From the NCBI RefSeq assembly GCF_030272615.1, contig NC_081415.1:597621335-597685334 (forward strand): a stretch of 64,000 nt of DNA, written 5' to 3'. Position 1 is the first letter of the stretch, and every line of letters begins with the position of its first letter. The DNA is from Cryptomeria japonica. Taxonomy: Eukaryota; Streptophyta; Pinopsida; Cupressales; Cupressaceae. Below, piece after piece: positions 11,173 to 21,989 of the stretch. A program made the position numbers and the translations under genes. The notes under the pieces were generated by a model. That model made no database searches and was not told the origin of the DNA. It saw only the letters and a program-made list of their open reading frames with translations.

Positions 11173-11721
11173 ATGTGTGACATGAGTTCTACAACAGAAA
11201 ATAAAAAGATGTCCATGCAAACTTTCCACAAAAGAGGAAAGATCATTACTGCTGGTGTTGTTGCAGCTGCTGTGGTACTCTTTTTGTGTAAAGATCATCT
11301 TTCATCCAGCGCTCCAAATGTGCCCTACATGTTTTTCTTGTGCATTATCATGGCACTCATTCTCACCAGCACTTCACCACAGTTACGTGATCCCAATGGG
11401 CATGATGATTTCTATATTTTGTATGATGATGAGGACATTAGCAAGATCAATGAGATCATATTTGGTAATCCCTCATCTATGATTGCAGTAGAATTATCCA
11501 CTAATAAGGTAAAAATGGAAGAGGTGGATTCTTTTGATCAGTTGGGTTTGAGAGAAAAATCTGATGATTCTATCGAGGATAAGACTGAATTGGAAGAATT
11601 CAACAAGAGGGTCGAAGATTTTATTGCCAAATTCAATCGCCAGATGCGTCTTGAAAGGCAACAATCTTTGGCTCGCTATCACCACAGATTAACTACAGAG
11701 AATTATATTCAAGCAGCTTGA
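11173..11721 (+). CDS. DUF4408/DUF761-type two-helix membrane protein, gene 4
   Basis: A 182-aa protein starting at the ATG that corresponds to the start of gene 2. It has hydrophobic segments IITAGVVAAAVVLF and MFFLCIIMALIL, the acidic YDDEDISKINEIIFG, and an intact DUF761-like helix EEFNKRVEDFIAKFNRQM followed by RLERQQS. It is slightly longer than the others because of an insertion (DDSIEDKTE) just before that helix. All promoter motifs are kept. This is the copy most likely to be functional. The family is plant-specific and of unknown biochemical function; membrane location is inferred from the two hydrophobic segments. Confidence 0.8.
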   Translation: MCDMSSTTENKKMSMQTFHKRGKIITAGVVAAAVVLFLCKDHLSSSAPNVPYMFFLCIIMALILTSTSPQLRDPNGHDDFYILYDDEDISKINEIIFGNPSSMIAVELSTNKVKMEEVDSFDQLGLREKSDDSIEDKTELEEFNKRVEDFIAKFNRQMRLERQQSLARYHHRLTTENYIQAA

Positions 11722-12867
11722 GCCAGACAAACAATCTCCATATGCAGCTGTGGCAGAAATATTATTTCAAATTATTTACTTAAGAGATTTAAATTCTTTG
11801 AGCTCTCTACTTTTGGAGTGGACATATTCATTTGTAAATTGTATCAAGATTGTTCTCGCTTTTCTTTATGCCACATCTGTAGGGAAAGGTGGCCGACTCA
11901 ATAAAATAAGCAGGCGGAAGAATCCCTGTGTTTGTTATTATGTAACGACATGTTTGGCATATATCCTGCTTTATATTTGTCAAAGGGGGTGGTTGTGCCA
12001 GAGCTTATTAAAATTGTTTTACCTGCAAAAGGCAGTGGTCACCATGCTGATGTATCTGAAGCCACGCTTTCAGAACATCAGATCTCTGTACTATGTAATT
12101 TAATTTTCAATAACGACACAGGAAATTGAAAGCAACATATGTAAACAATCCGTATGGGAAACTCTTGGTTTGATTTTTTTAATACTTGTTTCTAATTTTA
12201 ATATTTTTTAAGCCAATTTTAATTGGATATTCAAGGATTCTTATAGAATCTTTGATAAAGTAGACATTCTATGATTAACCATTTCTAATTGGGTTCAAAT
12301 ATAAGTGGACATATCAATCTTAGAGCTGTTCAAATATAGTTAATATTCACATGTTAAAAGAATTATAAATAATTAGTTGTTAGAAAAGTGGATTAGGTAA
12401 ACTTCATTTCTATGATTTTTTTAATCAAATATAAGAAGGATGTTAATATTAACAATAATTTATATATGTTTCATTTTGTTTTAATGAAAAGAAATGTTTA
12501 ATGATTGTATGTTTATTGTAAACTAAGTCATTAAAAGAAATGTTTAATGATTGTATGTTTAATGTAAACTAAGCAATTCAAAGATGTGAAGTTAAAAACA
12601 ATTAGACATTAGTCAACTTAAGATATGATACAAGGATTGCATACCACAAATCCATTAGCATATCACCTGCTCTAAATCACCACAAAGCCATTAGATATGT
12701 TTTGAGATGAAAAAGAAGAGTTAAATGGTTTTGGTTCAATTTTTATAATTTCTATGTTCAAGTAATTTAATTTGGTATATTATACTGAAACATGATTTCA
12801 TAACTAACATTTCAACTTCTATATAACTAGTTCTATAGCCCAATTTTTTTGCCTGTGAAGAAAGACC
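11722..12867. other. 3' flank of gene 4
   Basis: The first part is the conserved 3' flank shared with gene 2, up to about 12600. A short direct duplication (AAGAAATGTTTAATGATTGTATGTTTA) is seen around 12490-12565. From 12600 the sequence is unique and contains no coding frame. The left end of the CACTA-type element must lie here, but no clear CACTA terminus was recognised. Confidence 0.5.
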
Positions 12868-14632
12868 ATGTCAGACAATATCAACGAACAACAAAATAAG
12901 GAGACAAGTGCTAGATTGTGGTCTAACTTGAAAAGAAAAGGTGATGGAAAATGTTATTGTCCCTGCAAAATTTGTAAGGGGTTAAATACTAGAGGACTTC
13001 TAATCAAAACAACTAAGAAACATTGTAGGTTGCATGGTCACATTGAAGGTGGACATGATTATCATCCATTGGTAAGTTTTTCATTATATCATTTTAACAA
13101 TTTATATACATAATAAATCACTTGATGATGAGATCATGATCATGGTTTATTTATGTTTATCAATTTTATATAGATTGAGCACCCTGGAGCACATGATATA
13201 GATCAACACAACCTAGAGAATATGGTTTTCGAAGTGGAGGAACATGGAGGTGTGAATATCAAAGTTGAAGATAATTATCCCATGGAAGATGACGATCATG
13301 AGCCACAAAACACAATTGAAGATGATGGTACAAATACATTGATCCATGACACATTTAGTACTGGTGTAACTGATCATGATGATGAAGATGACCTTGATGT
13401 TGTTCATGATGTCCCTCTACTTGAGAAGCCATCTGAGGCCCTTTATGAAGGCTCCCAGACAACTCTTCTCTCTGTTGTATTGTTATTGGTGAACTTGAAA
13501 GTTATGAATGGTTTATCCAACATAAAAATATCACATATGTTAAGGTATGTCATATATGTCATTATAGTTAATAAATGATTAATCATGTACCATTAATATT
13601 ATCTATATTGACAAATTATATTTTTTTGTTGTAGATTGATAGGTGAGTCTTTGTTGCCACCATCAAATATTCTACCTCGCTCATACCGAGAATTCTCTAC
13701 AGTTATGAAAGATATTAGAATGGAGTATCAGGCAATAGATGCTTGTCACAATGATCATATTATATATCACAAACAACATGAATTTCAAACTAAATGCCCT
13801 GAATGTCATATCAGTAGATATCGAATAGATCAAATAAAAAAAAGGGTTTCTCACAAGGTTCTTCGTTATATTCCCATTATTCCATGTATGCAACGATTAT
13901 TCAAGTGCACTAGCTTGGAACAATTTATGGATTACCATGCACGCAATAGAAGTCGAGATGACATTATTTGAATTCTTACAGATGGTTCAACATTTATGGA
14001 CATAAAGGAAAAGTGGCCACACTTTAAAGAAGAACCTCGTAATCTTAGGCTTTCATTGGCAGCGGACGGTATCAATCCAGTTGGAGAGTTGAGATCTATT
14101 TACTCAGTGTGGCCTGTTTTTGTTATCAATAATAACATTTCTCCATGGATGTCAATAAAGAGGGAGCACATAATGTTGGCAATGATTGTTCTAGGTATTT
14201 TATCATTTAATAGTCATCTACATTTAATTATAAATATTGCAGTAAAATGGTCATAATAATTATATAATATTTTTGTTCATTCAATTAGGCAAGTACCAAG
14301 TTAAAAATATGAATGTATATATTGAGCCTCTTATCGATGAGTTGTTGGAGTTATGGAATGGTGTCACTATGTATGACATCTCTAGACCAATAGAACAAAG
14401 ACAATTTCAATTCCATGCGATGCTTGTATGGACAATACATGATGCCCCAGGGCTAACACATTTTTGTGGTATGTTATAGTGTTCAAGTTGTGCATGATAA
14501 TTATAATTAAAAAAATTAACATATTTAATCCAATTATACATTATCTTGTAGGTCTTCAAACAAAGGGAAAATTTGCATGTCCAGTTTGTGGTCCAAAGAT
14601 GAAATCTCATCATTCAAAAATTTTAGGAAAGT
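12868..14632 (+). pseudogene. TNP2-like transposase, N-terminal half (Transpos_assoc and Transposase_21)
   Basis: Exon 1 (12868-13071) has the Cys/His-rich Transpos_assoc domain (CYCPCKICK, then KHCRLHGHIEGG) and ends in a consensus GTAAGT donor. Exon 2 (13174-13544) is acidic, and its intron ends at AG 13634. From 13635 the Transposase_21 domain follows: HNDHIIYHKQ, the CPECHISRY zinc-ligand motif, then, after an in-frame TGA at 13969-13971, LTDGSTFMDIKEKWPHF, RNLRLSLAADGINPVGE, YSVWPVFVINN, and, after another intron (about 14194-14287), YIEPLIDELLELWNG and HAMLVWTIHDAPG. A further intron leads to KGKFACPVCG. A TAG at 14632-14634 and loss of the segment that should follow show it is dead. 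In life it would bind and cut the element ends together with TNPA. Confidence 0.85.
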
Positions 14633-14941
14633 AGGTGTTTGATGAGTATAGGCAATTTCTCCACAAAAATCATAATTATCAAAATACTGAAAAACATATT
14701 TTCAATGGGAAAGAAGAGAATACATCAAAGCCACGAAGAATGACACCTCACCTGTAGAAGTTGGAATATAATAGAATTAATCGTCAAGGTGATGTCATTC
14801 CATCTAATGGTTTATGTCATAAAACATTTTTTCTATTGTGTTTTGTTTACTGATGATGTGATTAATGATCGTGAAGGTCGTCAAGGCATAAATGACCACC
14901 TTCTGAAGGGACTAAAAAGTTATCCCTGACAATTTAGTAGG

Positions 14942-16300
14942 TTGCCCTACTACGAGCAGTTAAAAATTGTGCATTTGTTTGATACTATGCATAGTGGAAA
15001 GAATATAAGAGAGACATTATGGAAAATATTGGATAGAAGGCATGACAAAGAAAAAATTGTCAAAATTTGTAGTGACATTCAGGAATCCAATCATGCAATG
15101 AAAAATGTCATTCAATCAAATAGTCATGGAGACCAAATTAATATAAGTGACTTTCCTTGGTTATTAATGGACCAACAAAGCAATGCTATTAAAGAAGTCA
15201 TATGAAAAATTTGATTTCCCACAAGATTTGCTACGAACATAAACAATCTCATATCAAAGAAAAGTGAATTTGGGCTAGGGATGAAATGCATGATTGGCAT
15301 ACCTTCATTAAGGTAATCCATGTTCTTGTGTTTTTACTATATATTTATATACTGCACATGTACTTTTCATTGTATTATGTTAGAAAAAAATGAAAAGATA
15401 ATTTTATAATTGTTGCAGTATGTTCTACCTCTATCTCTCCCAGATGACTTCGACAATAATGTCAAGCAAGTCATATATGATCTTGGAAAATACATGAGGT
15501 AAATAGTGATATTTGTTCAGTTCATTGTATAGATATTATATTTACGATTTGTTTTACTTGTTATGAAATATATTTTTTTGCGTCTTGAATATCTTGTAGG
15601 TGGCTATCATGTAAAGAAATCCATAAAGAAGATATAAAATATTGGAAGATAAAAATTCCTCATCTAATGTGTGAAATGAAAAAGTGTCTACCTTCAGCTT
15701 TTTTCAATGCATAAGAACACTACCTCATACACCAAGTTGAGGAGATTAAATTGTGTGGACTTGTACACACTAGCTCAATGTGGATGGTTGAGAGGCACTT
15801 GAAATTTTTGAAGGCTTTGGTTCGACAAAGAGCACATCCTGAGGGTTCTATGGTGGAGGGATATATGGTATACCAGACTATGGTGTACATTTCTGAATAT
15901 CTTCCTAAGTTTGCAGCAAAGATCCACGTGGATCGCATTTGGGATCCCAACCCCATTAACAAATTCGAAGGGGAGTACTTGATGGGGAAAGGAAGATTGA
16001 GAAAAGTGAGAGGTAATTATAAGATGTTATTGTAGTTAATTAATTCTTAATCTTCAAAATAAATCAGTTGTAAGACGTTTATATATTTTTTGTACAGTTG
16101 GTTGAGAGTGGGATGCACTACATTTTTATATTGCAAACAATCTTGATTGGATGATGGTATGGATTGAATGTTGTCAACATTGTGCTCACATATTAACATG
16201 GGAATGTGTGGCTTCATTGGTTAAAGAAGCTCATTGTAATGTAGATTCCAATGTTACGCAAAGAGAAATTGATTTAGCATATGATTTAAGAGATAAATAG
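14942..16300 (+). pseudogene. TNP2-like transposase, C-terminal half with DUF4218
   Basis: The expected sequence around the central DVMHCEKN-type motif is seen as HLFDTMHSGKNIRETLWK (from about 14970). It continues to LGLGMKCMIG with the conserved GLKSHDWH site altered, then across an intron to YVLPLSLPDDFDNN (15420). The DUF4218 part begins near 15601 and includes LVHTSSMWMVERHLKFLK, HPEGSMVEGYMVYQ and the CALRLx-type strand at about 15751-15910. In-frame stops occur at about 15712 and elsewhere. The segment 16100-16300 (WDALHFYIANNLDW and onwards) continues the protein and stops at TAG 16298. DUF4218 is a standard part of plant CACTA transposases. Confidence 0.75.
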
Positions 16301-16327
16301 GTACGTATAAATTTATTAATCACCCAT

Positions 16328-17054
16328 ATGTTAATCAACTCACGATGCAATAATTTTTACATGTTTGACATATCGCAGGTCAAACACCACAATGCTATGT
16401 GCTGCAATGGTCATAAATTTCGCATCAAAAAGTGGGATGACACGAAGAAAACTTGTGATTTTGGGATAACTTCAGTCTTTGAGGTGACAAATATTTCATT
16501 GAGAAATGACATACATCCTCAAGAGTCTCAAAATCGATACTATGAAATTTTGGATGATATACTTGAGTGTGACTTTAATTCCTTCAAATTAGTTTTGTTC
16601 GTCATCAAATGGTATAGGCTACGATTGAATAAAAATGATCCTGATAGAACTGTTATTGAACATGATAATGGTTTTACAATGGCTAATACAAGGTCATTTG
16701 AACCAGTTGGGGATGAGCCCTATGTTCTTCCAAGCCAATGTGAGCAGGTATTTTACTCAGAGGTTCCACATAAACCAGGTTAGTCATTTGTTGTTAGACA
16801 TGATCCAAGAGGAAGGCCGATAAAGTATAATGTAATGGAAGAAGAAGATACTGAAGAAGTAGAAGATGATGTAGATGATGATCACGATCGACAATTACTC
16901 AATGATGATGAAGAAGAAGAAGTTGATGATGATGATGATGATGATGCTGGTGATGGTGATGGTGATGGTGATGGTGATGGTGATGGTGATGGTGATGGTG
17001 ATGACGAAGACAATGATGGTGGTGGTGATGATGATTATGATGATGATGATGATG

Positions 17055-17090
<36 letters not shown>

Positions 17091-17107
17091 GTCATGATGA
17101 TGAATGA
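16328..17107 (+). pseudogene. TNP2-like DUF4216 domain and acidic tail
   Basis: An exon beginning near 16380 (after a CGCAG acceptor) encodes a DUF4216-like domain: VKHHNAMCCNGHKF, the YYEILDDILE strand, LVLFVIKWYRL and FTMANTRSFEPVGDEPYVLPSQCEQVFY. A TAG follows VPHKPG at 16782-16784 where related proteins run on into the acidic tail. The tail (16835-17107) is almost entirely Asp/Glu/Gly and then His, created by GAT, GGT and CAT microsatellites, with a TGA stop at 17105-17107. DUF4216 usually follows DUF4218 in CACTA transposases, so order and strand are as expected. Confidence 0.75.
16946..17105 (+). repeat. GAT/GGT microsatellite and GAT-ATC inverted repeat
   Basis: A (GATGGT)n tract at about 16950-17002 is followed by (GAT)n that turns into (CAT)n at the centre 17055/17056. 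The two trinucleotide runs are reverse complements, giving a hairpin with arms of about 20 bases. In the transposase frame they read as Asp/Gly, Asp and His runs. Confidence 0.9.
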
Positions 17108-17110
17108 AAT

Positions 17111-18217
17111 GTATGAGGTATACGATTAGTATATTATCTATTTAATATTAATTTCTTGATAGAAATTTATTTGAATTATATGGTTACATAATTAATTCAT
17201 TATGTTTTGAATTTTAATTCCATTACATAATTAATTCATGATGCACCTTTTAATGTTTTTAACTCATGTTCCATGACCTCTAGCGGGTTCTTATAGTAGA
17301 ACTATGCCACCCTGGGGAGATGGAGATAGGGAGAGTGACTATTTATGTGACATTTTTTTAACTTTGTGTTTATTTATGGAATTTGGATTGTTTATTAGCT
17401 ATGTGATGGATGTTGATTTAAAATACATATGTGATGGATTACATGTTTATGATAATACATGTGACATTTTTTTAACTTTGTGTTTATTTATAGAAGGTGG
17501 ATTGTTTATTACCTATGTGATGGATGGTGATTTATGATACATATGTGATGGATTACATGTTTGTGATGACACATATGTGATGCTAATTATGATGCTCAAT
17601 TACATATATGATGATACATCATGTGATGCTTATGATGCTTATGATACATATGTATTTATTGTTTATCAACTTACAAATGTAATTCTTATGTTGCTTAATT
17701 GATGGTGTTGATTTCATGTATATATTTTGTGTGATGTTGTCACCCTTAGTGGAAACATGTCATTGACTACAGACATCGTCAAACCTTTAGTTGAGGATCC
17801 TGCATAGTCTACATAAAGTAAAGATTTAAGGAATTAAAAAAATTACAATGATTATGATGACAACATCTTTTTTTAATTTAATACTCATTTTGTCTACAAA
17901 GTTCATGTTGTCCATGTTGTGTACAATGTAATTTTTAGCTAACATAAGATAATTGAATTACATGCGTAGGAACCTGAACCCCTTTGACGAGGATCCTGCA
18001 CAATCTCATGGATCGACGAGTATAAGTCAATACACCCTATAGAAACATTTTATTTTTAAAAAATTACTTGGAAAACAAACTTCCTTAGTTTTTCAAACCT
18101 CGACATTAGCAGCAAATCTAATATAGTTATCAATATTTGAGGCCCTAGTTGGACTTATTCAAATTTTAATCTCAACATCAACTTTAGGGCTGACTTCTTC
18201 ACCAACATTACCCTCAT
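17111..18217. other. Spacer between transposase parts, with 114-bp tandem repeat
   Basis: No gene was recognised. A unit of 114 bp is present in two tandem copies, starting at 17445 minus 100 (17345) and at 17459. It reads CDIFLTLCLF...GLF...YVMD...DL in one frame, which stays open because the unit is 38 codons long. The sequence after it is AT-rich with scattered TGTGATG motifs up to about 17660. Confidence 0.5.
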
Positions 18218-19030
18218 TTGCAAAATATCTCTCATTACCAACTAACTCTCTCATTTGATGGAGTGCAGGTACCACCAAATAGGTATTTGTCAAATGTGAC
18301 TTCCTCGAGTGAGGGAAATGCAAGAATAGAAAATGAAAGTGACACATGTAGTAGGTCTACAATAGGGAGATCAACTAGAGGTCAAAATATTAGAAGAAAA
18401 TTCAATAAACGCATGAAATTTTTCCTTGCTCAAGGGGGGTCATGTTCTTGTGATGATAAGACCCAAGGCAACATTGAGGTGGTCTTGAGGTGAAAACATC
18501 TACAGAAACAATGGGTACCCAAGGAACTTCCTCCAATAAAAACCAATTTTTCTGTTAACGATAGGGTATATCGCATAGCACCTTCATCATTACATGGTTT
18601 GGGCCTATTTTCCATGGACGGCATAAAGTTCTGTTACAAAAAAGTTGTTGAATTGATGGAGTTTGTCGGTCCTTGTTACAATTACAATAATTGGATGCAG
18701 ATTGTTTGATATAAAAAAGTATGCGTAGGTATGCATTGTCAACAAATTATATACAACAGAAAGATAATGATCAAAGTAAATGAGTGGCTATATACATTGA
18801 TGGAAGGCCAAAAGCAACAAGGAATATTGTAGGTTTTATAAATAGTATGTGACCTAGGTCAACTAATAAACAACCCAATTTCATATTTGAGCGTGTGAGA
18901 GAAATCATGTATTCATATGTGCAATAAAATCAATAAGTGCAGGGGAAGAGCTGCTAATCAATTACAATTTGAATAGTATAGATATAAATAAAGTTACTAT
19001 CATGGGGGTGGTATGTATTATATACCATTT
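18218..19030 (+). pseudogene. SET-domain-like gene remnant inside the CACTA element
   Basis: From 18508 the translation shows WVPKELPPIKTNF, GLGLFSMDGIK and VVELMEFVGPCYNYNNW. After a TGA (about 18708) and a small frame change come MRRYALSTNYIQ, YIDGRPKATRNIVGFINS and TNKQPNFIFE, and then, in another frame, CAIKSISAGEELLINYNLN. These match in order the GxG start, the FINHSxxPN-type core and the GEELxxxY end of SET domains, the lysine methyltransferase fold that binds S-adenosylmethionine and the target lysine. Two more stops and a frameshift make it non-functional. The upstream part (18218-18490, Ser/Arg-rich, open) may be an earlier exon. It lies between TNP2- and TNPA-like parts on the same strand, so capture by the element, or an unusual element gene, are both possible. 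Confidence 0.6.
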
Positions 19031-19149
19031 AAATTAGCCAACCTCCAATTAATGACTCCAATATACCATTTTATTATGAAGTTTTTTTGCTAAGTTTATT
19101 GGTTTAATTTCGCTAACATTTTTTATATTTTTTCTGTCACAGGGAGACA

Positions 19150-21200
19150 TGGATCCATCACATAGCACAAACAGGGATGTAGGTCGCGAAACTTCTACTG
19201 AGCAGGTAAACCTCATTGTAATTGTAAAAATTAGATAGAAGCAAACGATTACATTATTATATTCTTTTTTTGAGTGTTTTAGACTAATTTTGTAATTGTT
19301 AATGATATTCTTGTCATAGATGGTTGTTTGGGGAAAGGAAAAGGGAGCTGCAGTACTTGAGCACCTCTCTAGGGATGTGGACTCAACAAGATTAAGCGAT
19401 GATGACCCTAGAAATTTCACAAACCCTATGGAACTGATAAAAAAGTCACTTAGAAAAATTAGTAGAGAGATTGTTGCTCTGGCATCCATGGAGCCTAAGA
19501 CTGATGAGATACGAGAGAGGGTGCAAAAATTGATTCAGACAACAAAAAAAATGCAAGTAAGTAGTAATGAAAGCTTTAATTATAACAAAAGTTCAATAAT
19601 GGTTTATATTTTATACTCTTTTATGTCATTAACTAAAATATGTACATGTTGTTTTTACAACAATTTGTGCATCCTGATGAAATTAGTGGTCATGATCAAG
19701 GTGCTTCAAGTAGTTCAGGTGATGATGATTTTCTTGGCTTATCACTTTGAGTACCCAAAATACATCATACTTGATACTATCAATGTTTATAATAAAGGTT
19801 CATCCTTGTTTACAATTCTTACACTTTTCATATATTTAATGTTTTATATATTTAATGTATTATTCTTCAAGTGTTGTCAATGTTCCTATGCAAATGCCAC
19901 GAGCGCCTCATCAGAGGTTAGCCCCACCTGTATTGCCGACTGTAATATCGACAACACGTAGCATGCAGACATCCTCTACTATATGTCATATTGGCCCGCC
20001 CATTGTTGGTAGATCCCTCTTTTTCTCTATCTTCTGTTATGTGTTTATTTCCCTTCAAGCATTCTTTCTTGGGGTCATTTCATAGTGGATTCATTTTCTG
20101 TAGCAGGAAATGCACATGAGGATGCACCAGAGGTGACTACTATTGATAACATACCATCATTTCCCGTATCTTCTCGTATTGCTAGTATGGGAATGTTGCA
20201 AGCCACATTGGTGGTGAGCGACGAAGAAATGATTCCCTTAAAGATACAGAAGGTTCCAGGTATTTTAAAATTATTATTATATATAGTCTAATTATAATTT
20301 ACTTTCTGATCACTCGTTTTGGACTAATGATCCCATGAATTTTTTATAAAAATCTTAATGACATTGCATTGTAGATATTTGGGCCCACCATACGTAAAAG
20401 TTGGAACATCATATGTGAACTAACCCTAATCCACTATTTTGATTTCATATCATTGCTAGAATAGTTTTCTTTTGATCCATTTATTGAACTATAATAAATG
20501 TAGCTTCAATTTCCTTCTGAATCTAACAGGTTTGTCTTTTCTTTAAAAGGTGGAATGACCAAGAAAAAAGTTTAAAAGATGAATTCAGAAACTGTATGGT
20601 TGAGTGGTTTGGAAATGGCACATTTGATAAAACCAAGCTCCGTGAAAAAGATGGCACATATCTAAAGTATGTGAGGGACCAATATAGGACCCATTTAGAG
20701 AAGAACGTAAAGTACGAGCGTCCCCCCATGATTCCAGAGAGGGAGTGGAAGGACCTGATTTTGGATGCCAAGGAGAGAATTGAAAGGAAAAAAGGAAAAA
20801 CACCAGCAGATGCCAAAATAAGGTATGGGATACTATTAAGAATGTAATTATGTATTAATTAATTACTCTTTATATTTATATAATCTAACATATTTCAAAA
20901 TTTTCATAGACTAAGTGACATGTCAAAGGCAACCAAGGCAAGACAAGAAAAGTACTGTAAACACAAACTCGACTCTGGTGGTTATATGAAACTTGCCACA
21001 TGAAAATATTTATAAATTGCAAACAATTTTTTTTTCTCAAACAATGCAAGCAAAATTCATGATACCAAGCAAAAATGCATGGCTCTGAATTCAATAGAGC
21101 GCCCACAGAAGATGACAAGATAATTGTCTACTAGCAAGGCTATACACCTATGGCTAATTGGCTACGAGAATTGAGTGGGCAAACACAAGATTCTAGTGCA
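19150..21200 (+). pseudogene. TNPA-like gene with Transposase_24 domain
   Basis: A series of small exons: 19150-19205 (MDPSHSTNRDV), 19320-19554 (EHLSRDVDSTRLSDDDPRNF, a coiled-coil-like basic helix, ending at a GTAAGT donor), 19865-20010 and 20100-20258 (Pro/Ser-rich). The Transposase_24 domain starts near 20535: RWNDQEKSLKDEF, MVEWFGNGTFDKTKLREKDGTYLK, IPEREWKDLI and, across an intron (20822-20910), LSDMSKATKARQEKYCKHK. This is the plant Ptta/En-Spm family domain found in TNPA, the protein that binds subterminal repeats. A stop at 21001-21003 and loss of exon continuity show decay. Orientation and position after TNP2 are as in autonomous CACTA elements. Confidence 0.75.
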
Positions 21201-21989
21201 TCCATCACAAAGGTAAATAAGCTAAATGAAAATTGTTTCAAATTGAATACTTTACCTACTATAACCTAATTGATATTGAGTTCCAACATAAAGTGACTAT
21301 ATTTGTTTTAAATAAGCAAGCAATGATAGCAATGTGCATGACATTGGAATGCAGCTTGCTAATCATGAAACACCACCTGCACATGAAGGTCCAGATGTGC
21401 ATCCCAATAATGGAGGTATTCATTTGCTATTCAAATTTATTTATGTAATTATTAATACAATTAAACATCTTAATTTGTAATCATAGTAGTAATTAATGTA
21501 ACCTTTTTTGTTAATATTTTAGAGCATGATCCGAGTACACAACATTAGGAACATGATGTTCCCCAATCAGGCAAAGAGGACCATTGTTATTCCCTTAAAA
21601 AAATTTAATTGCAATTGATATTCAGCATTAATGTAACCTTTAGTATTTCAACTCTAGAGGATCTAGAGGGTGTTCAGCATGTTGATGTTGAGGCTAGACA
21701 AAATGATGTGGCCCCATCAGGTAAAGAGTGCAATAGTTATTTTCTCTAAATTAATGAAATACTTGTAACAATAATAAAAAATGTTTTGAATTTAACCCAT
21801 TTCTTTGTTATTGCAAAGGACCCCCCTTTGCTTCAGTGACCTCATCCTCAGTATAGGACTAGGTATACATCAAGTTCATGAGCAGAGGACAGAACAACTG
21901 AAGAGGGGGGAAATGATGAAGAAAATGATGTTCCACTTAGTCTTATCATAGCTTCAAAGAAAAAATAAAAAAATAAATGATTGTAATTT

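Larger units (their letters stand above)
6973..12600. repeat. Segmental duplication, right block (genes 3 and 4)
   Basis: Second copy of the two-gene block. Relative to the left block it has lost about 150 bases of the gene 3 promoter, gained about 100 bases in the 3' flank of gene 3 (around 9480-9620), and gained a SINE-like insertion upstream of gene 4 (about 10512-10668). Positions 6973-8590 and 9780-10440 are non-coding and AT-rich, like their counterparts in the left block. Confidence 0.85.
12868..21970 (+). mobile_element. CACTA (En/Spm-like) DNA transposon, decayed
   Basis: On one strand, in the usual order, lie the domains of a TNP2-type transposase (12868-17107) and a TNPA-type gene with a Transposase_24 domain (about 19150-21200), separated by a SET-like gene remnant. 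Exons are joined by GT-AG introns, some still with clear splice sites, but stops and deletions break the coding sequence. The terminal inverted repeats starting CACTA and the 3-bp target duplication were looked for by eye and not found, so the limits given are those of the coding remnants only. Confidence 0.8.

Noticed and set aside
12600-12867. Possible CACTA terminal inverted repeat
   Set aside because: No CACTA start with a matching inverted end near 21970-22350 could be seen, so termini are left undefined.
16895-17095. Antisense poly-Ile/Thr and alternative-frame poly-Met frames
   Set aside because: Produced by the GAT/GGT microsatellite; no other coding signal.
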